Shown piece by piece: positions 48,490 through 60,547 of a stretch of DNA of 64,000 nucleotides (position 1 is its first letter; each line of letters opens with the position of its first letter). The notes beneath the pieces were generated by a model. That model searched no databases, had not been told where the DNA came from, and saw nothing but the letters and a program-made list of their open reading frames with translations. Source of the stretch: Stenogyne calaminthoides (Eukaryota > Streptophyta > Magnoliopsida > Lamiales > Lamiaceae); contig JBBCBC010000053.1 in the NCBI GenBank assembly GCA_037126765.1, positions 558,001-622,000 on the forward strand, written 5' to 3'. The position numbers and the translations under genes are program-made.

Positions 48490-50009
48490 TGTTGAAATTT
48501 AGAGGCACGTAAACACGTAATACATGCGCAGCGGAAATAAACAGTTCACGTAAACAGAATTCTTACAACAATTCGTACACGGATTCCTCAACTATGATAT
48601 CCACGTAACAGTCGTTTACTAATCTGCACAGTTCTGCCAACGTTGAATCCTCGAGATGAATTTGCTAGAAAAATTCTAACTTAGAGATTTTATGGAGAAA
48701 ATATGAACTCGAGTATTATGAATTTCCAAGAGCTCATATATATAGGAGAGACTTAGCTTAAATCTTAAGTTAACCTTTATTAGGAAAAATCCTAATAAAA
48801 TAAATCTCTTAGATTTATTTCCCACATATAAATCTCTACGGATTTAATTCTATGTATATCAAATATCATACGGATTTGATTCCATGTATATTAAATCCTA
48901 TAACAATAATATTACATATATTATTATTATTGGAAAATCTATTTAATTATATCTAATTTAATTAAATAGTAATAATAATTAATTCCAAATTAATCCATTA
49001 TTAACTAATTCTCCATAAATTAAATATTAAATTCAATTTAACATTTAATCAACCAACTATAATTAGTAAACAACCATTACTTGTTGTGTGACCCATATGT
49101 CCTCATATATCGAGCGATTAGTCAAACTAACAGTCTTAATTTAACCCTACACAATAAATCAGACATTGTCAATATATGAGGTACGTTGCGAGAAACGTGC
49201 AACTACCTATAACTGAAACATGGGCTATTACGATTTCCTCCTTTCACTCACGAATACTCGATTAAGTCTTGAACATGATGAAGTGTCTATTCAAATAACT
49301 TAATCATATTATCTCTAATCACTAATTGATCATGTTGTCACACTTAGCCACAAAGTCTAAGTTGACGTGCATCGGCCGATGACTTTGATCCAATTATGAT
49401 GAGAATGTGAGTATTCTCTCTAAATCGACATTGAGGAATGAATCATATTCTTGACTCAACTACCACGCACATGCACTTGGTGCAAGCGTCGGTCATGGTC
49501 AAAGTTCATCATCCCACACATGTCGTGCGTATTGACCTCAAGTCAAAGGAGTATCGCATCGCTCCCACTAACCGAGATACCCGTAGACACATATAGTGGA
49601 AATACATCAAACGGTTTCTCGAATTGGTATACCAATACCCTCTAAGGTATTTGTGCATCCATCATGAGATACCTAGTATCTCGTAGTAAGTGAGATCTTA
49701 CTACACTCTCTAAGAGTATGATGCAGATTGCACACCAATCTCCATTGCATCATCAATATCCCATTTCTGATGATCCTTGATCAGGGCTATTTGAAAATCA
49801 TGTTTAAGTCATCTGAGTTCTCACAACCTCAACGACAACAATGACTCATGGGAACACTTGTATGAATAAATTCAAACAATCAAACATAATATTCAAACAA
49901 GTGTATTCCCATGCATTAATATTAAGTGAACTATAATATTAAATCAAACAGAATATCATCGAGTATTATGTCCTTACAATAGATTGTCTCTAGGACACTA
50001 ACACTAAAA
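48490..50009 (-). repeat. A3 3' LTR
   Basis: This 1520-bp LTR starts TGTTGAAATTTAGAGG. The final CA has become AA, and the PPT after it is mutated (TTTCCAACTTGGAC on the plus strand, against CTCCCACTTGGGC in A2). Confidence 0.85.
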
Positions 50010-50052
50010 ATTTCCAACTTGGACTAGAGTCAATCACCTACATGTCTAACCC

Positions 50053-51786
50053 CTAGACCATCAAATGTCTAGTGTGTACATGAACACTCAGTGTTTTGGT
50101 GAAATGATCTTCCAAATTAAATATCTGGGAATACATTTTAATTCCATTTCTCCTATCCTTATGATCTCTTGGATCAAATGATAAGTCTAGGTACATGCTT
50201 ATTTCTGTTTGCTGATCTCGGTTCCTTTGCTTACGCATTCACACCAACGTTGTCTTAATACAACTTTATTAGACAACTGGCACTCGGAACTACCCCTAGT
50301 TCTCTTAAGAACTATAAAATCCAGACAGCCTCCTTGAGGCTTCTGATACATCAATGTACTCAACTTCGGTTGTTGAATCTTCGGTCATTTTGCTTGGAAC
50401 TATTCCAACTGACCGACTCATTATTGAGAATGAAACGTAACCTGACTGTGATTTGTAATCATCATAGTCGAATTAGAAACTTGTGTCGGCTTAACCAGTC
50501 ACTACTAGTTCTTAAAAGTCCACCATAGACAAGGAAATATTCTTTAGTTCGTCTAAGATACTTCAGAATGGTCTTGACAGCAATCCAGTGAGACTCACCC
50601 GGATTCTATTGGTATCGACCAGTGATATTGATAGCATAGGCCACGTTTGGCCTAGTGCAAGTTATGGCGTACATGACTGACCCAACTGCATATACATATG
50701 GGACATCTTTCATGTTCTTGATATCAGCTTCAACAGAAGGACAATCCTTCTTTGATAGCTTTATCCCATGATTTGCCGATAGAGATCCTCTCTTAGAGTT
50801 CTCTATTGCAAAACGCTTCAACACCTTGTCTACATAGGTAGAGTGTGACAGCCCCAACATCCTCTTGGATCTATCCTTGTGGATCTTGATCCCTAGGATG
50901 TGGCAGGCTTCACCAAGACCCTTCATCATGAAGGTCTTTAACAACAAATATTTAACAGACTGCATTAACGGGATATTGTTTCCAAAAATCAATATGTTAT
51001 TGACATACACGATTATGAAAATAATATTCTTCCTGTTGCGGTTATGATAAACGCAAGGATCTTCCGAATTAATGATGAAGTCAAAAGGGACTTGATAGCT
51101 TCATCAAATCGGATATTCCGACTCCTAGAAGCTTGCTTCAATCCATAAATGGATATCTTTAGCTTGCATACTAGATTAGAATTTGACTTAGATGTAAAAC
51201 CTTCCGATTGAGTCATAAACACTTCCTTATCAATGTTTCTATTGAGGAAAGCTTTTTTTACATCCATCTGTCAGATCTCATAATCATAGTGTGCTGCTAT
51301 CGCAAGTAAAATTCAAATGGACTTGATCTTTGCAACTGGTGAGAAGGTCTCATCACAGTGAAAGTTTTCGCGTTGACTATAACCCTTCGCCACCAACCTA
51401 GCTTTATAGGTTTGTACTTTGCCATTTGCATCTGTCTTACACTTGAAGACCCATTTGCAAAATATAGGTCTAACCTCTTTAGGTAACTCAACCAAGCCCC
51501 AGACTTGATTGGTGTACATCGAGTCTATCTCGGATTTCATGGCTTCATGCCACTTCCCTGAATCAATATCTGATATTGCTTCAGAATAAGTATTAGGATC
51601 GTCCTTATCCGGTATGTCCATATTATCGAGTTCCTCCAAGAGATAACAGTATCTAATGGGCGGATTATGATTCCTAATTGACTTACGGAGCTGTAGTTAT
51701 GCAGGCTGTACATTTTGATTGTGAAAATTTTGTGGTGCATCGATTTCATCAATATCCGGAGAGTCCTCAAGAGCTACACTTTCAGA
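50053..51786 (-). pseudogene. A3 RT, RNase H and linker remnant
   Basis: RT lies at 50606-51267 with M-D-V-K-K-A-F-L-N and Y-G-L-K-Q-A-S-R-S. The catalytic Y-V-D-D has become Y-V-N-N (about 50996-51007); both changes are G to A in the coding sense. The linker and RT start (51313-51639) are open for 108 codons and end in F-S-P-V-A-K-I. RNase H (50053-50600) is broken by frameshifts. The linker is cut at 51786 by B4 and resumes at 58358. Confidence 0.8.
51782..51786. repeat. Target-site duplication of B4 (TCAGA)
   Basis: TCAGA at 51782-51786 is repeated at 58353-58357, outside the TG..CA ends of B4. A1 (near 168) and A2 (near 30556) show the unoccupied site. Confidence 0.9.
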
Positions 51787-53551
51787 TGTTGGGGTTATAC
51801 TGGAAAGTATGCTTTTACTTTGTATAACCACACTTAATTTCTGTCTTATTTACTCAAATAAATTATTTATCACTGATGCTTTAAATATAATTGAATGTTA
51901 CACATATTTACTGCATAATTGTTCAATAAATAATACGTGTTACATTGTAGTTAATTTAGTGATACCAGATCACAAAAGATTAAATTAACAGTCCCTTGTA
52001 ACTAAAAGTACACTATTCACGACCTAGATGGAGATGAACAATCCATCGTGAAAGATTGAAGTGTAAGGCTCAGCTTGGCTTGTCTTGACCAAGAGATTAC
52101 ACTAGTACATTACTGATGCACTGAATAGGATCTACAGGAGGATAAATTCTTCAGTACTGAATAAGAAAGAATTAGACCTCAGTGGTTCGTTATTTCTTTA
52201 ATCTTCATCCCTTAAATAGGATCGTGTGTGGTTAGTAATTATTGCTTTGACTTATGACGGTTAGAGAATCAATGAGATTCAATAATTTATATCTTGGACA
52301 ATATTATTGGTCACATGCGATTGCTAAGATTTAATACGGAGAATCGTGTGCAAGTACGCTTGTTTGATTTGCCCCCTTGGGAGGTTCATAAGATTTATCA
52401 TGCCAAATCTTGCAAGTGGAATTAGTTTCCGGTATGGATAATAATGTTGAACCGTTCCTTGACCAAGGACAAAAGATATTAATTAATGGAAAGCTATTTC
52501 AGTGGCTTGAATTAATTAGTGGGCTGGATAATCTTAGACACGGGAAATAATAACCGGGAGCCATATTAACAGTAATATGGGTTAAAATGGATAGTGCAAT
52601 ATTAATTATGTAGTGGAATTAATTAATATTTATGGACTTGAATAATATTGTGGCTCAATATTAGATATTTAAAGTCCATTGGAAGATCCAATCTTAATTC
52701 TCCTAAAGGCCCCTCAAGTAGCCCAAACATAAAGTCCAATAACTGAAAAAGGTGTTTAAAATAAAATAAATTATTGTTGCCTAATTTTTCTATTTTTTTC
52801 GAAAAATACAAATAAAAGAGGGAGAATGATTTTCTTTGAATTTTGTTATGGAATGAGGATAAGTATTCTTGGAATACAAGATTATCTCATTAAATTCAAG
52901 AAATCTCCCACTTGGCTATTTGTTGGGAAATTTTCGAAAATTCCATAAGATAAGGAGGAGGAGATTTTATTTGGGAGATATTTTGGGAAATAGAATATAT
53001 TGGATTTATTCAAGATTGTTTCTTGGAGAAGAAGTAAGAAAATTTCCCAATCACCCAAAAGCCCTAAAATTTCGTCACCCAAAAGCCCTAAAATATCAGC
53101 ATCGACAAAAATATCAAATATTTATGAAACGTCGATAAATTGTGTTTTTTGAAAAACTTCAATTGTGAATGTGCAATTTCATGTGTTGGAAAAATTAGAA
53201 ATCCACAAAGGTGGTGCAACATAAATTAATTTTTCCTTTTCTTAAATTGTTATCGAGTTCCTATAACCGGATTGTTGAACAAGGATAAGGGAATACTTGA
53301 GAAGGTCTTTTGGTGTGTTCGTGTGAACGGGATCCATCTTCTCAACGGTTGTCACTCCGAGATGTTAGTTCACGTAAACCCGTAGCAATTCCGCATGCGT
53401 AGGATTTATGTGAACTGTTTATATGCATGATTTGTTGTTGAATTATTATTTGAATTAATATAGGATTAATTCATGCTAGTAATAATTGTTAGAATTAAAT
53501 TTGTATTTAAATATTCATTCCGAATAGATCCGGGCAAATAATTCCCCAACA
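51787..53551 (+). repeat. B4 5' LTR
   Basis: This 1765-bp LTR starts TGTTGGGGTTATAC and ends CCCCAACA. It lacks about 100 bp, including the TATA box, that are present in the 3' LTR (57820-57900). At that point (53054-53090) a short phrase, CACCCAAAAGCCCTAAAAT, is repeated in tandem. Confidence 0.88.
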
Positions 53552-54189
53552 ATTGGTATCAGAGCCTCGATTTCGGGCTCTGAGTTTTAAATTGTAATTT
53601 AATTCATTTTTATTAAATTTGAAATTGGATAGTAGAATTGCTAGATCTTTTTGCAGGTATCCAATTGTCATGGTATTTGATGAATGTTTATATTTATGCA
53701 TGCATATAAATTGTGATTTTTAATCCGATTCGTTCAAATTCGTTTTGCCTCGTGAGAAAATCTACGAGTAGATTAGGATTTGTTTAATTTGATCAATGTA
53801 ATAGACTAGTCTAGATCTAGGTTTATTTATTTTTTGTAAATAAATTATAACCGGATCGAGAATGAAGACGAATAATTAAAATCGGACGACCAAGTGCCGG
53901 ACGTCTGTGAAGGCGGAAAACTAGGAAGTGCTAAGCCGGGCGAATCTGAAGGACTGGCAGATCGAGGCGGGCATGAGCCAAGACGAAAGACGGGGAATTA
54001 GCGCTGGGCTGAGGGACCGCCGGGGGCGGGCGATGGGGCTTGCGCGTACAGAAGCACCGTCGGATCCGTGCCATTGCCGAGTGTTGTCGAGCGATGGGAG
54101 GGGATGGCCGGTCAAGATGTGGGCGTGCACGCGGATACGTGTTCCAGACCGTGAGCTACCCAATGCCGGACGTCGTTTCGGACCTAGAT
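53552..54189 (+). other. B4 leader with PBS and GC-rich module
   Basis: The PBS TGGTATCAGAGCC is at 53554-53566. A GC-rich module at about 53902-54135 replaces the unrelated, longer module of B2 (27090-27565) between conserved flanks. No convincing reading frame. Confidence 0.75.
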
Positions 54190-54925
54190 GGAGGACATTA
54201 TAAAGAAAATGTTGCGGACGAATGGGAGCTTTTTGAGACGAACGATGAGGCTATGAAGACGATTTCTCAAGATCAAGACATGACAAAAATGAACCGTGAC
54301 AATTGGATATATGTGCCCAATGTGTTTAATTTTTTGTTTTGATATTATCATTATTTTATGCTTATTTAAATTGTGTTTAAATATGCGATGCATGAGAAAA
54401 AGTTTTGAAAAATCTCACCTTCGAAAATTACTAAGTATGTTTAAATAATTAATTGACAATTTTATTCCGGATAATAAAATTGAATTAATTTTGATCTCCA
54501 TGATTTATTTATTTGTGAATTCTTTTGGAGAAATTCCCACCACGGGATGGCCAAAAGGACATTATAAAGAAAATGTTGTGGGTTATTACGAATGGGAGCT
54601 TTTGAAACAAAATAATAAGTATATGAAAGCGATTTCTCAAGATAAAAGACATGACAAAAATGAATATTGGTGACAATTGGATATATGTATTAAAATGTGT
54701 TTAATTTTTTTGTTTTGATATTATCATTATTTTATGCTTATTTAAATTGTGTTTAAATGTCATGTTATATTTTTTTTTGCATGAAAAAAGTTTTGAAAAA
54801 TCTCACCTTGCAAAAATTACTAAGTATGTTTAAATAATTAATTGACAATTTTATGGGAAATAAAAATTGAATTAATTTTGATCTCCATGATTTATTTATT
54901 TGTGAATTCTTTTGGAGAAATTCCC
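54190..54925 (+). repeat. 367-bp tandem duplication in B4
   Basis: GACATTATAAAGAAAATGTT starts both units, at about 54192 and 54559. Both continue in parallel through ATTTCTCAAGATAAAAGACA-like sequence and an AT-rich part to GAGAAATTCCC. B2 carries only the beginning of one unit before A2 interrupts it. Confidence 0.85.
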
Positions 54926-56454
54926 TTGTAGAGAGATATTGTCGTGAAAAGGTGGATGGCCAAAAGATAGATTTCAAAATGAATAAATTCGAAAAGGATG
55001 ATTGTGGGTTATTATTAGTGGCGACGATGACTCCCCTCCGCCCAAAAGTTTTGAGCCCCACGAGGCTTTCGTTCAAAACAAAATAATAATTCGTATTTAA
55101 TCATGGTTATTACTTAGGTATAAAATTGATATGCATATATGAGGAATGCCGGTGGTGTCAAGGAAAATCCAAAGTCAATTTTATATTGGTGTAAGGACAA
55201 TGGAGGTTTGACTATTAATTTGGATATTAAAAAGGTTTGTAATTGTTCTTGTTTGATGTCTCACTTTGAATGTGTTTAAATAATGACCCACCCCACGTGG
55301 CTTATTTAAACTATTTTGAGATAAAATAGTTTTGGAGATGCATGTTCATACTTTCGGTTTCTTTTTTTTGAGATTTTAATATGAAACATGTGATCGAATT
55401 TTTGATGATAATTTTATGCTTATGCAAATAGTTATTTATTTCGATTCGATAAAAGAGAACGTTCATAAGATATGTCGTAACCTTTTAATCCAGATTGGGA
55501 CATATTAATCTAAAAAAGGATTCAAGATGGTTAATATACTTAAAGTCATGCTAATTGGAGGAGTAAAAAAATGAAAGTCAATAGAATTGTATGGGAAACT
55601 ATGTTGATTGGAAATCGAAAAAATTATGATTGTCCTAGCAAGGTGCGGCCATATTTTCCAAAAGCATAAACAAGTGGATTCTTGACACACCAAAATTAAA
55701 TGAACTACTTGTCGATGAAACCGACTAAAGTCAAAAAACGAAATGTAACTCTTTTGGGCTCGTTAGATCACAGTCGATTACGGGGTCATGCCTTGCGAGA
55801 GATATTGTCAAAACTCCTAAAAAGGTGGAGGGCAACGCCCTCGTAAGGGATTACATTCTCAAAATTGATGGCTCAACAAAAAAAAAGGAACAAACTTGAG
55901 GATCAAAAGTGGTAATAAGCACCCACTTTAGAGTTTTATTATCTATATGGAGACCCGGATCGATTTAAATGAGCTAAGGGGCTAACTTCAAAGGTCAACT
56001 CTCGCCCAAAAGTTTTGAGCACTTTGGCTCCTTACACGATTTGTTGTAAACTTTGGTGGGAGGGCAGAATCGTTGATGGGGCACAAAACTCAAGCTTTGA
56101 AGGCAAAGTGGCAATCTTTTCATCTTCTAGGCCAAGGGAAGTCAAGAAGAGGACCAAAAGCCATAAGCAATCAACCTCAAATAGTAATGCTCAAGTTCAT
56201 GCTCAAGGGCAATGGTAAGATGGAGGAAGACGACTTTCCTTGGTGGTGTCAAGAGAAAAAATCCAACAAAGGGGAGTGCATTGAAAAAGGCAAAGAACAC
56301 CTAGTTTGTAAGGACAATGGGAGGTTTGAACCAATGTTTTGATCCAATAATAAAATGGGTTTGATCAAAAGAAAGATAATTCTCACGCACTAGTTGTTAA
56401 AACTTGTTTAGCGTAAGGGCAGTTTGATATGAAGGATATCAAGACACTAGAGAT
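54926..56454 (+). pseudogene. B4 pol, reduced to short ordered fragments
   Basis: Short stretches match B3 pol in order: about 55500 (B3 31868), 55710 (32262), 55740 (32350), 55785 (32412), 55905 (32650), 56278 (33297), 56328 (33375) and 56410 (33530). They are separated by losses of tens to hundreds of bases and by unmatched filler. No domain is complete. The stretch around 55000-55450 has no clear pol match. Confidence 0.65.
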
Positions 56455-58352
56455 CGGTTATATTTGGAAAGTATGCTTTTACCATTTTGTATAACCACTA
56501 TCAAGGAAATGTGCCTTATTTACTCAAATAAATTATTTATCATTTCGATGCTCTTTAAATATAATTGAATGTTACACATATTTACGAGACGATAATTGTT
56601 CAATAAATAATCGCATGGTTACATTGTAGTTAATTTAGTGATGCGGATCACAAAAGATTAAATTAAGAATGTTAGTTTATCGATAGTAGTCTAATCCCCA
56701 TTTGTAACGGATTTCCAAAAAGATTAAAACTATTCCGACCTAGATGGAGATGAACAATCCATGAAATGGAAAGGTTGAAGTGTAAATGAAAGATGGAGAT
56801 GAACAATCCATGTCTTGACCAAGAGATTGACTTTTGACCAAGAGATTACACTAGTGCATTATCGATTTGAATAGGACCTCTGAGGAGGATAAATTCTTGA
56901 TCTTGAATAAGGAAGAATTAGACCTCAGTGGTTCGTTATTTCTTAATCTTCGTCCCTTAAATAAGATCGTGTGTGGTTAGTAATTATTGCTTTGACTTAT
57001 GACAGGTAGAGAAACAATGAGATTCAATACTTTATATCTTGGACAATATTATTGGTCACATGCGATTGCTAAGATTTAATATGGAGAATCGTGTGCAAGT
57101 ATGCTTGTTTGATTTGCCCCCTTGGGAGGTTCATAAGATTTATCATATCAAATCTTGCAAGTGCAATTAGTTTCCGGTATGGATAATAATGTTGAACTGT
57201 TCTTTGACCAAGGACAAAAGATATCAATTAATGGAAAGCTATTTCAGTGGCTTGAATTAATTAGTGGGCTGGATAATCTTAGACACGGGAAATAATAACC
57301 GGGAGTCATATTAACAGTAATATGGGTTAAGATGGATAGTGCAATATTAATTATGTAGTGGGATTAATTAATATTTATGGGTTTGAATAATATTGTGGCT
57401 CAATATTAGATATTCAAAGTCCATTGGAAGGTTCAATCTTAATTCTCCTAAAGGCCCCTCAAGTAGCCCAAACATAAAGTCCAATAACTGAAAAAGGTGT
57501 TTAAAATAAAATAAATTATTGTTGCCTAATTTTACTATTTTTTTCGAAAAATACATATAAAAGAGGAAGAAAGATTTTCTTTGAATTTTGTTATGGAATG
57601 AGGATAAGAATTCTTGGAATACAAGATTATCTCATTAAATCGAGAAATTTCCCACTTGGCTATTTGTTGGGAAATTTTCGAAAATTCCATAAGATAAGGA
57701 GGAGGAGATTTTATTTGGGAGATATTTTGGGAAATAGAATATATTGGATATATTCAAGATTGTTTCTTGGAGAAGAAGCAATGAAATTTTCCAATCACCC
57801 AAAAGCCCTAAAATTTCGTCCTCCCCTTGTATTATAAATAGAGGATGATTTTTTCATCCCCACAAGACACAGAAATTGATTTTTTCGGAAAAATATCATC
57901 ATCGATAAAAATATCAAATATTTATGAAACGTCGATAAATTGTGTTTTTTAGAAAAACTTCAATTGTGAATGTGCAATTCCATGTGTTGGAAAAATTAGA
58001 AAACTACAAAGGTGGTGCAACATAATTTTATTTTTCCTTATGTTAAATTGTTCGTGAGTTCCTACCACCGGATTGTTGAACAAGGATAAGAGAATACTTG
58101 AGAAGGTCTTTTGGTGTGTTCGTGTGAACGGGATCCATCTTCTCAACGGTTGTCACTCCGAGAGGTTAGTTCACGTAAACCCGTAGCAATTCCGCATGCG
58201 TAGGATTTATGTGAACTGTTTATATGCATGATTTGTTGTTGAATTATTATTTGAATTAATATAGGATTAATTCATGTTAGTAATAATTGTTAGAATTAAA
58301 TTTGTATTTAAATATTCATCCCGAATAGATCCGGACAAATAAGTCCCCAACA
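56455..58352 (+). repeat. B4 3' LTR
   Basis: The LTR ends CCCCAACA and has TATAAATA at 57833-57840. Its start is altered: the expected TGTTGGGGTTATACTGG reads CGGTTATATTTGG. The first 450 bases differ from the 5' LTR in scattered clusters, while the rest matches closely. Confidence 0.8.
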
Positions 58353-58357
58353 TCAGA

Positions 58358-59349
58358 TGCCTCTTGGGCGGGAGTTTGAACTATGATGTTCTCATTCAGC
58401 CCACTTGGAGGTTCTTGCACTGGCAAGCATACTCGAATTACGCTCCCACTGGCTGAAAGACGATCACCTAATGAAAGACTCCCACCGTGAAAGTTGTTGA
58501 ATGCTCCCACTAATTCCTTGTCATGTTGCTTTGACAAGATATCAGTCTCTTTATTAATTTGTGGTTCTTGAATTTCTTCAAGTTCTATCAGCTTACGACC
58601 TTGTTCCTTAAAGACATAGTCTTCTTCGAGGAACTTAGTCTGCCTAGAAACAATCACTGGTTGTTTCTTAGGTAGATAGAAGTAATATCCTTTAGTTTTT
58701 TTAGGATATCCCACAAAGTAACCCTTTTCACCTTTGGATTTCAACTTGTCGGTAAGCATCTTTTTCACAATCACGGGGCAACTCCATGTTTGATATGTGT
58801 AAAAGTTGGCTTCTTGCCACACCATAGTTCATATGGTATATGCTCAACCGATTTAGATGGAATTCTATTCAGAATGTAGAATGAGGTTTGTAACGCGTAT
58901 CCCCATAAGAATGTCAGAAGAGAGGAAAAGCTCATCATGGACCTCACTATGTCTAACAGGGTTCGGTTTCTCCTCTCGAACACACCGTTCATCTGAGGTG
59001 TTCCGGGAGGAGTCCATTGTGACTGGATTCCATGTAACTTCAAGTAATCAGTGAATTCATGGCTAAGGTATTCACCTTCTCGATCTGATCGAAGAGTCTT
59101 GATACTCTTACCAAGTTACTTCTCTACTTCAGCCCTAAACTCTTTTAATTTCTCAAAAGATTCGAATTTGTGTTTCATAAGATACACGTATCTGTAGCTT
59201 GAGAAATTATCAGTAAAGGTGATGAAATATCCGAAGTGACGCCTAGCTAGAGTGGGCAATGGTCCACAAACATTGTTGTAGATCAACTCTAGAACTTCTT
59301 TGGCTTGCACTCCTTTCCCAGAAAAGAGTTCATTGATCATCTTGCCCAT
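58358..59349 (-). pseudogene. A3 integrase remnant
   Basis: The core continues from 59349 (after the zinc finger) through F-S-S-Y-R-Y-V-Y and, after a frameshift, S-Q-W-T-P-P-G-T-P-Q-M-N-G-V-F-E-R-R-N (58771-59043, with the catalytic Glu kept). It runs on to the GYF region (58316-58825) and the linker, which is cut by B4. A stop lies near 59116. Confidence 0.78.
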
Positions 59350-59910
59350 GAGATAGGACGCACAATCTCCATAAGACTCACAGTCGAATGGGGTTAATTA
59401 GTCTAACTTTCTTAACCTTGCAATTCTCATCTCGTTTACATGATCAAGTTCTACAATGCCATAAGTAAGTCGGGTTTTCATGATTACTAAGTTTGAGCCT
59501 TTATTTTGTATATTAAGAACATCATATCCATAATGTAACAAATACATGTTGCGAGTAATAGAAAGAACTAGATGATAATCATTAAGTTCTAATCTAAAAC
59601 CAAAGGTAAGTCTAACACATAAGTCCTCACATGTTCAGCAACAACTCTTGCTCCATTTCCACTTGTAAGACGACTTCACCCGCCCTAACTGCCCTAAGAC
59701 ATATGAGCCCCGTCACATTTGTAAAAATGTGAGAGTCACATCCGGTATCTAATACCAAGCAGTTAACGCTATTAGTGGATATGTTTGTCTTAATAACAAA
59801 CATACATGTTCTAGTGCTAGAAGCACCTAGTGTCTTCTTTTTAGCAACCAAAACCTTATAGTCCTTCTTCCCGTGCCCTCTTCTACCTATAGTAGAGGCA
59901 CACATCCTTG
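59350..59910 (-). pseudogene. A3 protease and GAG-pre-integrase remnant
   Basis: The piece at 59627-59905 reads C-L-V-L-D-T-G-C-D-S-H-I-F, the copia aspartic protease with its DTG motif intact. GAG-pre-integrase (59370-59600) is decayed by stops. Confidence 0.75.
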
Positions 59911-60547
59911 TCTACCCGCTCCTTCTTTTGAACACCATCTTTGTGATAGTGCTCTCAAAAGTCTTGAGCACGTTGTGAAGTTCAGGCATGGTCGCATCCG
60001 TCTTATTCATATTGTAGTTAACAATGAACCCAGAATACGAATCCGGAAGCGACTGGACGATAGCATAAATGAAAATATTGGTCTTTCAGCTCAATGCCTA
60101 AATTACCAAGTTTCTCAATTAGTCCTATCATCATTAGCATATGAGGTGAAATCTTCCCTTCTTTAGCTAACCGGCATCTGAACAGATCTCTCATCACTTC
60201 ATAAAACTCAAAACGAGATTCACAATCAAAGAGATCCTTCAGATGCTTGAGCATTTCGAAGGGACCCATTTTCTCATGTTGCCTATGTATATCGGGAGTC
60301 ATGCCGAGCAACATCACACACTGAGCCTGGGAAGCATCCTCTTGATGCTTCTTTTGAGCTGTTACGTCAAACGTGGCTGCCTTAGAGTACCAGCTTTAGG
60401 GGTAACTGGGATATACGTGTCCAACACGTACTCAATCTTTTCTTGCCTTATCACCAAACACATGTTTCGGTGCCAGCCCAGAAAATTTTGGCCTAGCCAA
60501 TTTAGTTTGTTTCCAAAACACATCTCAATAACAATTATACATTTCAA
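59911..60547 (-). pseudogene. A3 gag remnant
   Basis: The start codon is at about 60547. The N-terminal piece (60362-60547) has N-F-L-G-W-H-R-N and R-Q-E-K-I-E-Y-V-L-D, and the second piece (60018-60317) has the helical UBN2-like region with L-F-D-C-E-S-R. A frameshift separates them. No CCHC knuckle survives. Confidence 0.75.

Larger units (their letters stand above)
51787..58352 (+). mobile_element. B4: family B copia element with decayed interior, nested in A3
   Basis: Complete by structure (two LTRs, PBS and a perfect TCAGA duplication) but with an interior of only about 2.9 kb. A leader with GC-rich module is followed by a 367-bp tandem duplication and a stretch in which short pieces of pol occur in the right order, separated by many deletions. 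Confidence 0.88.
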
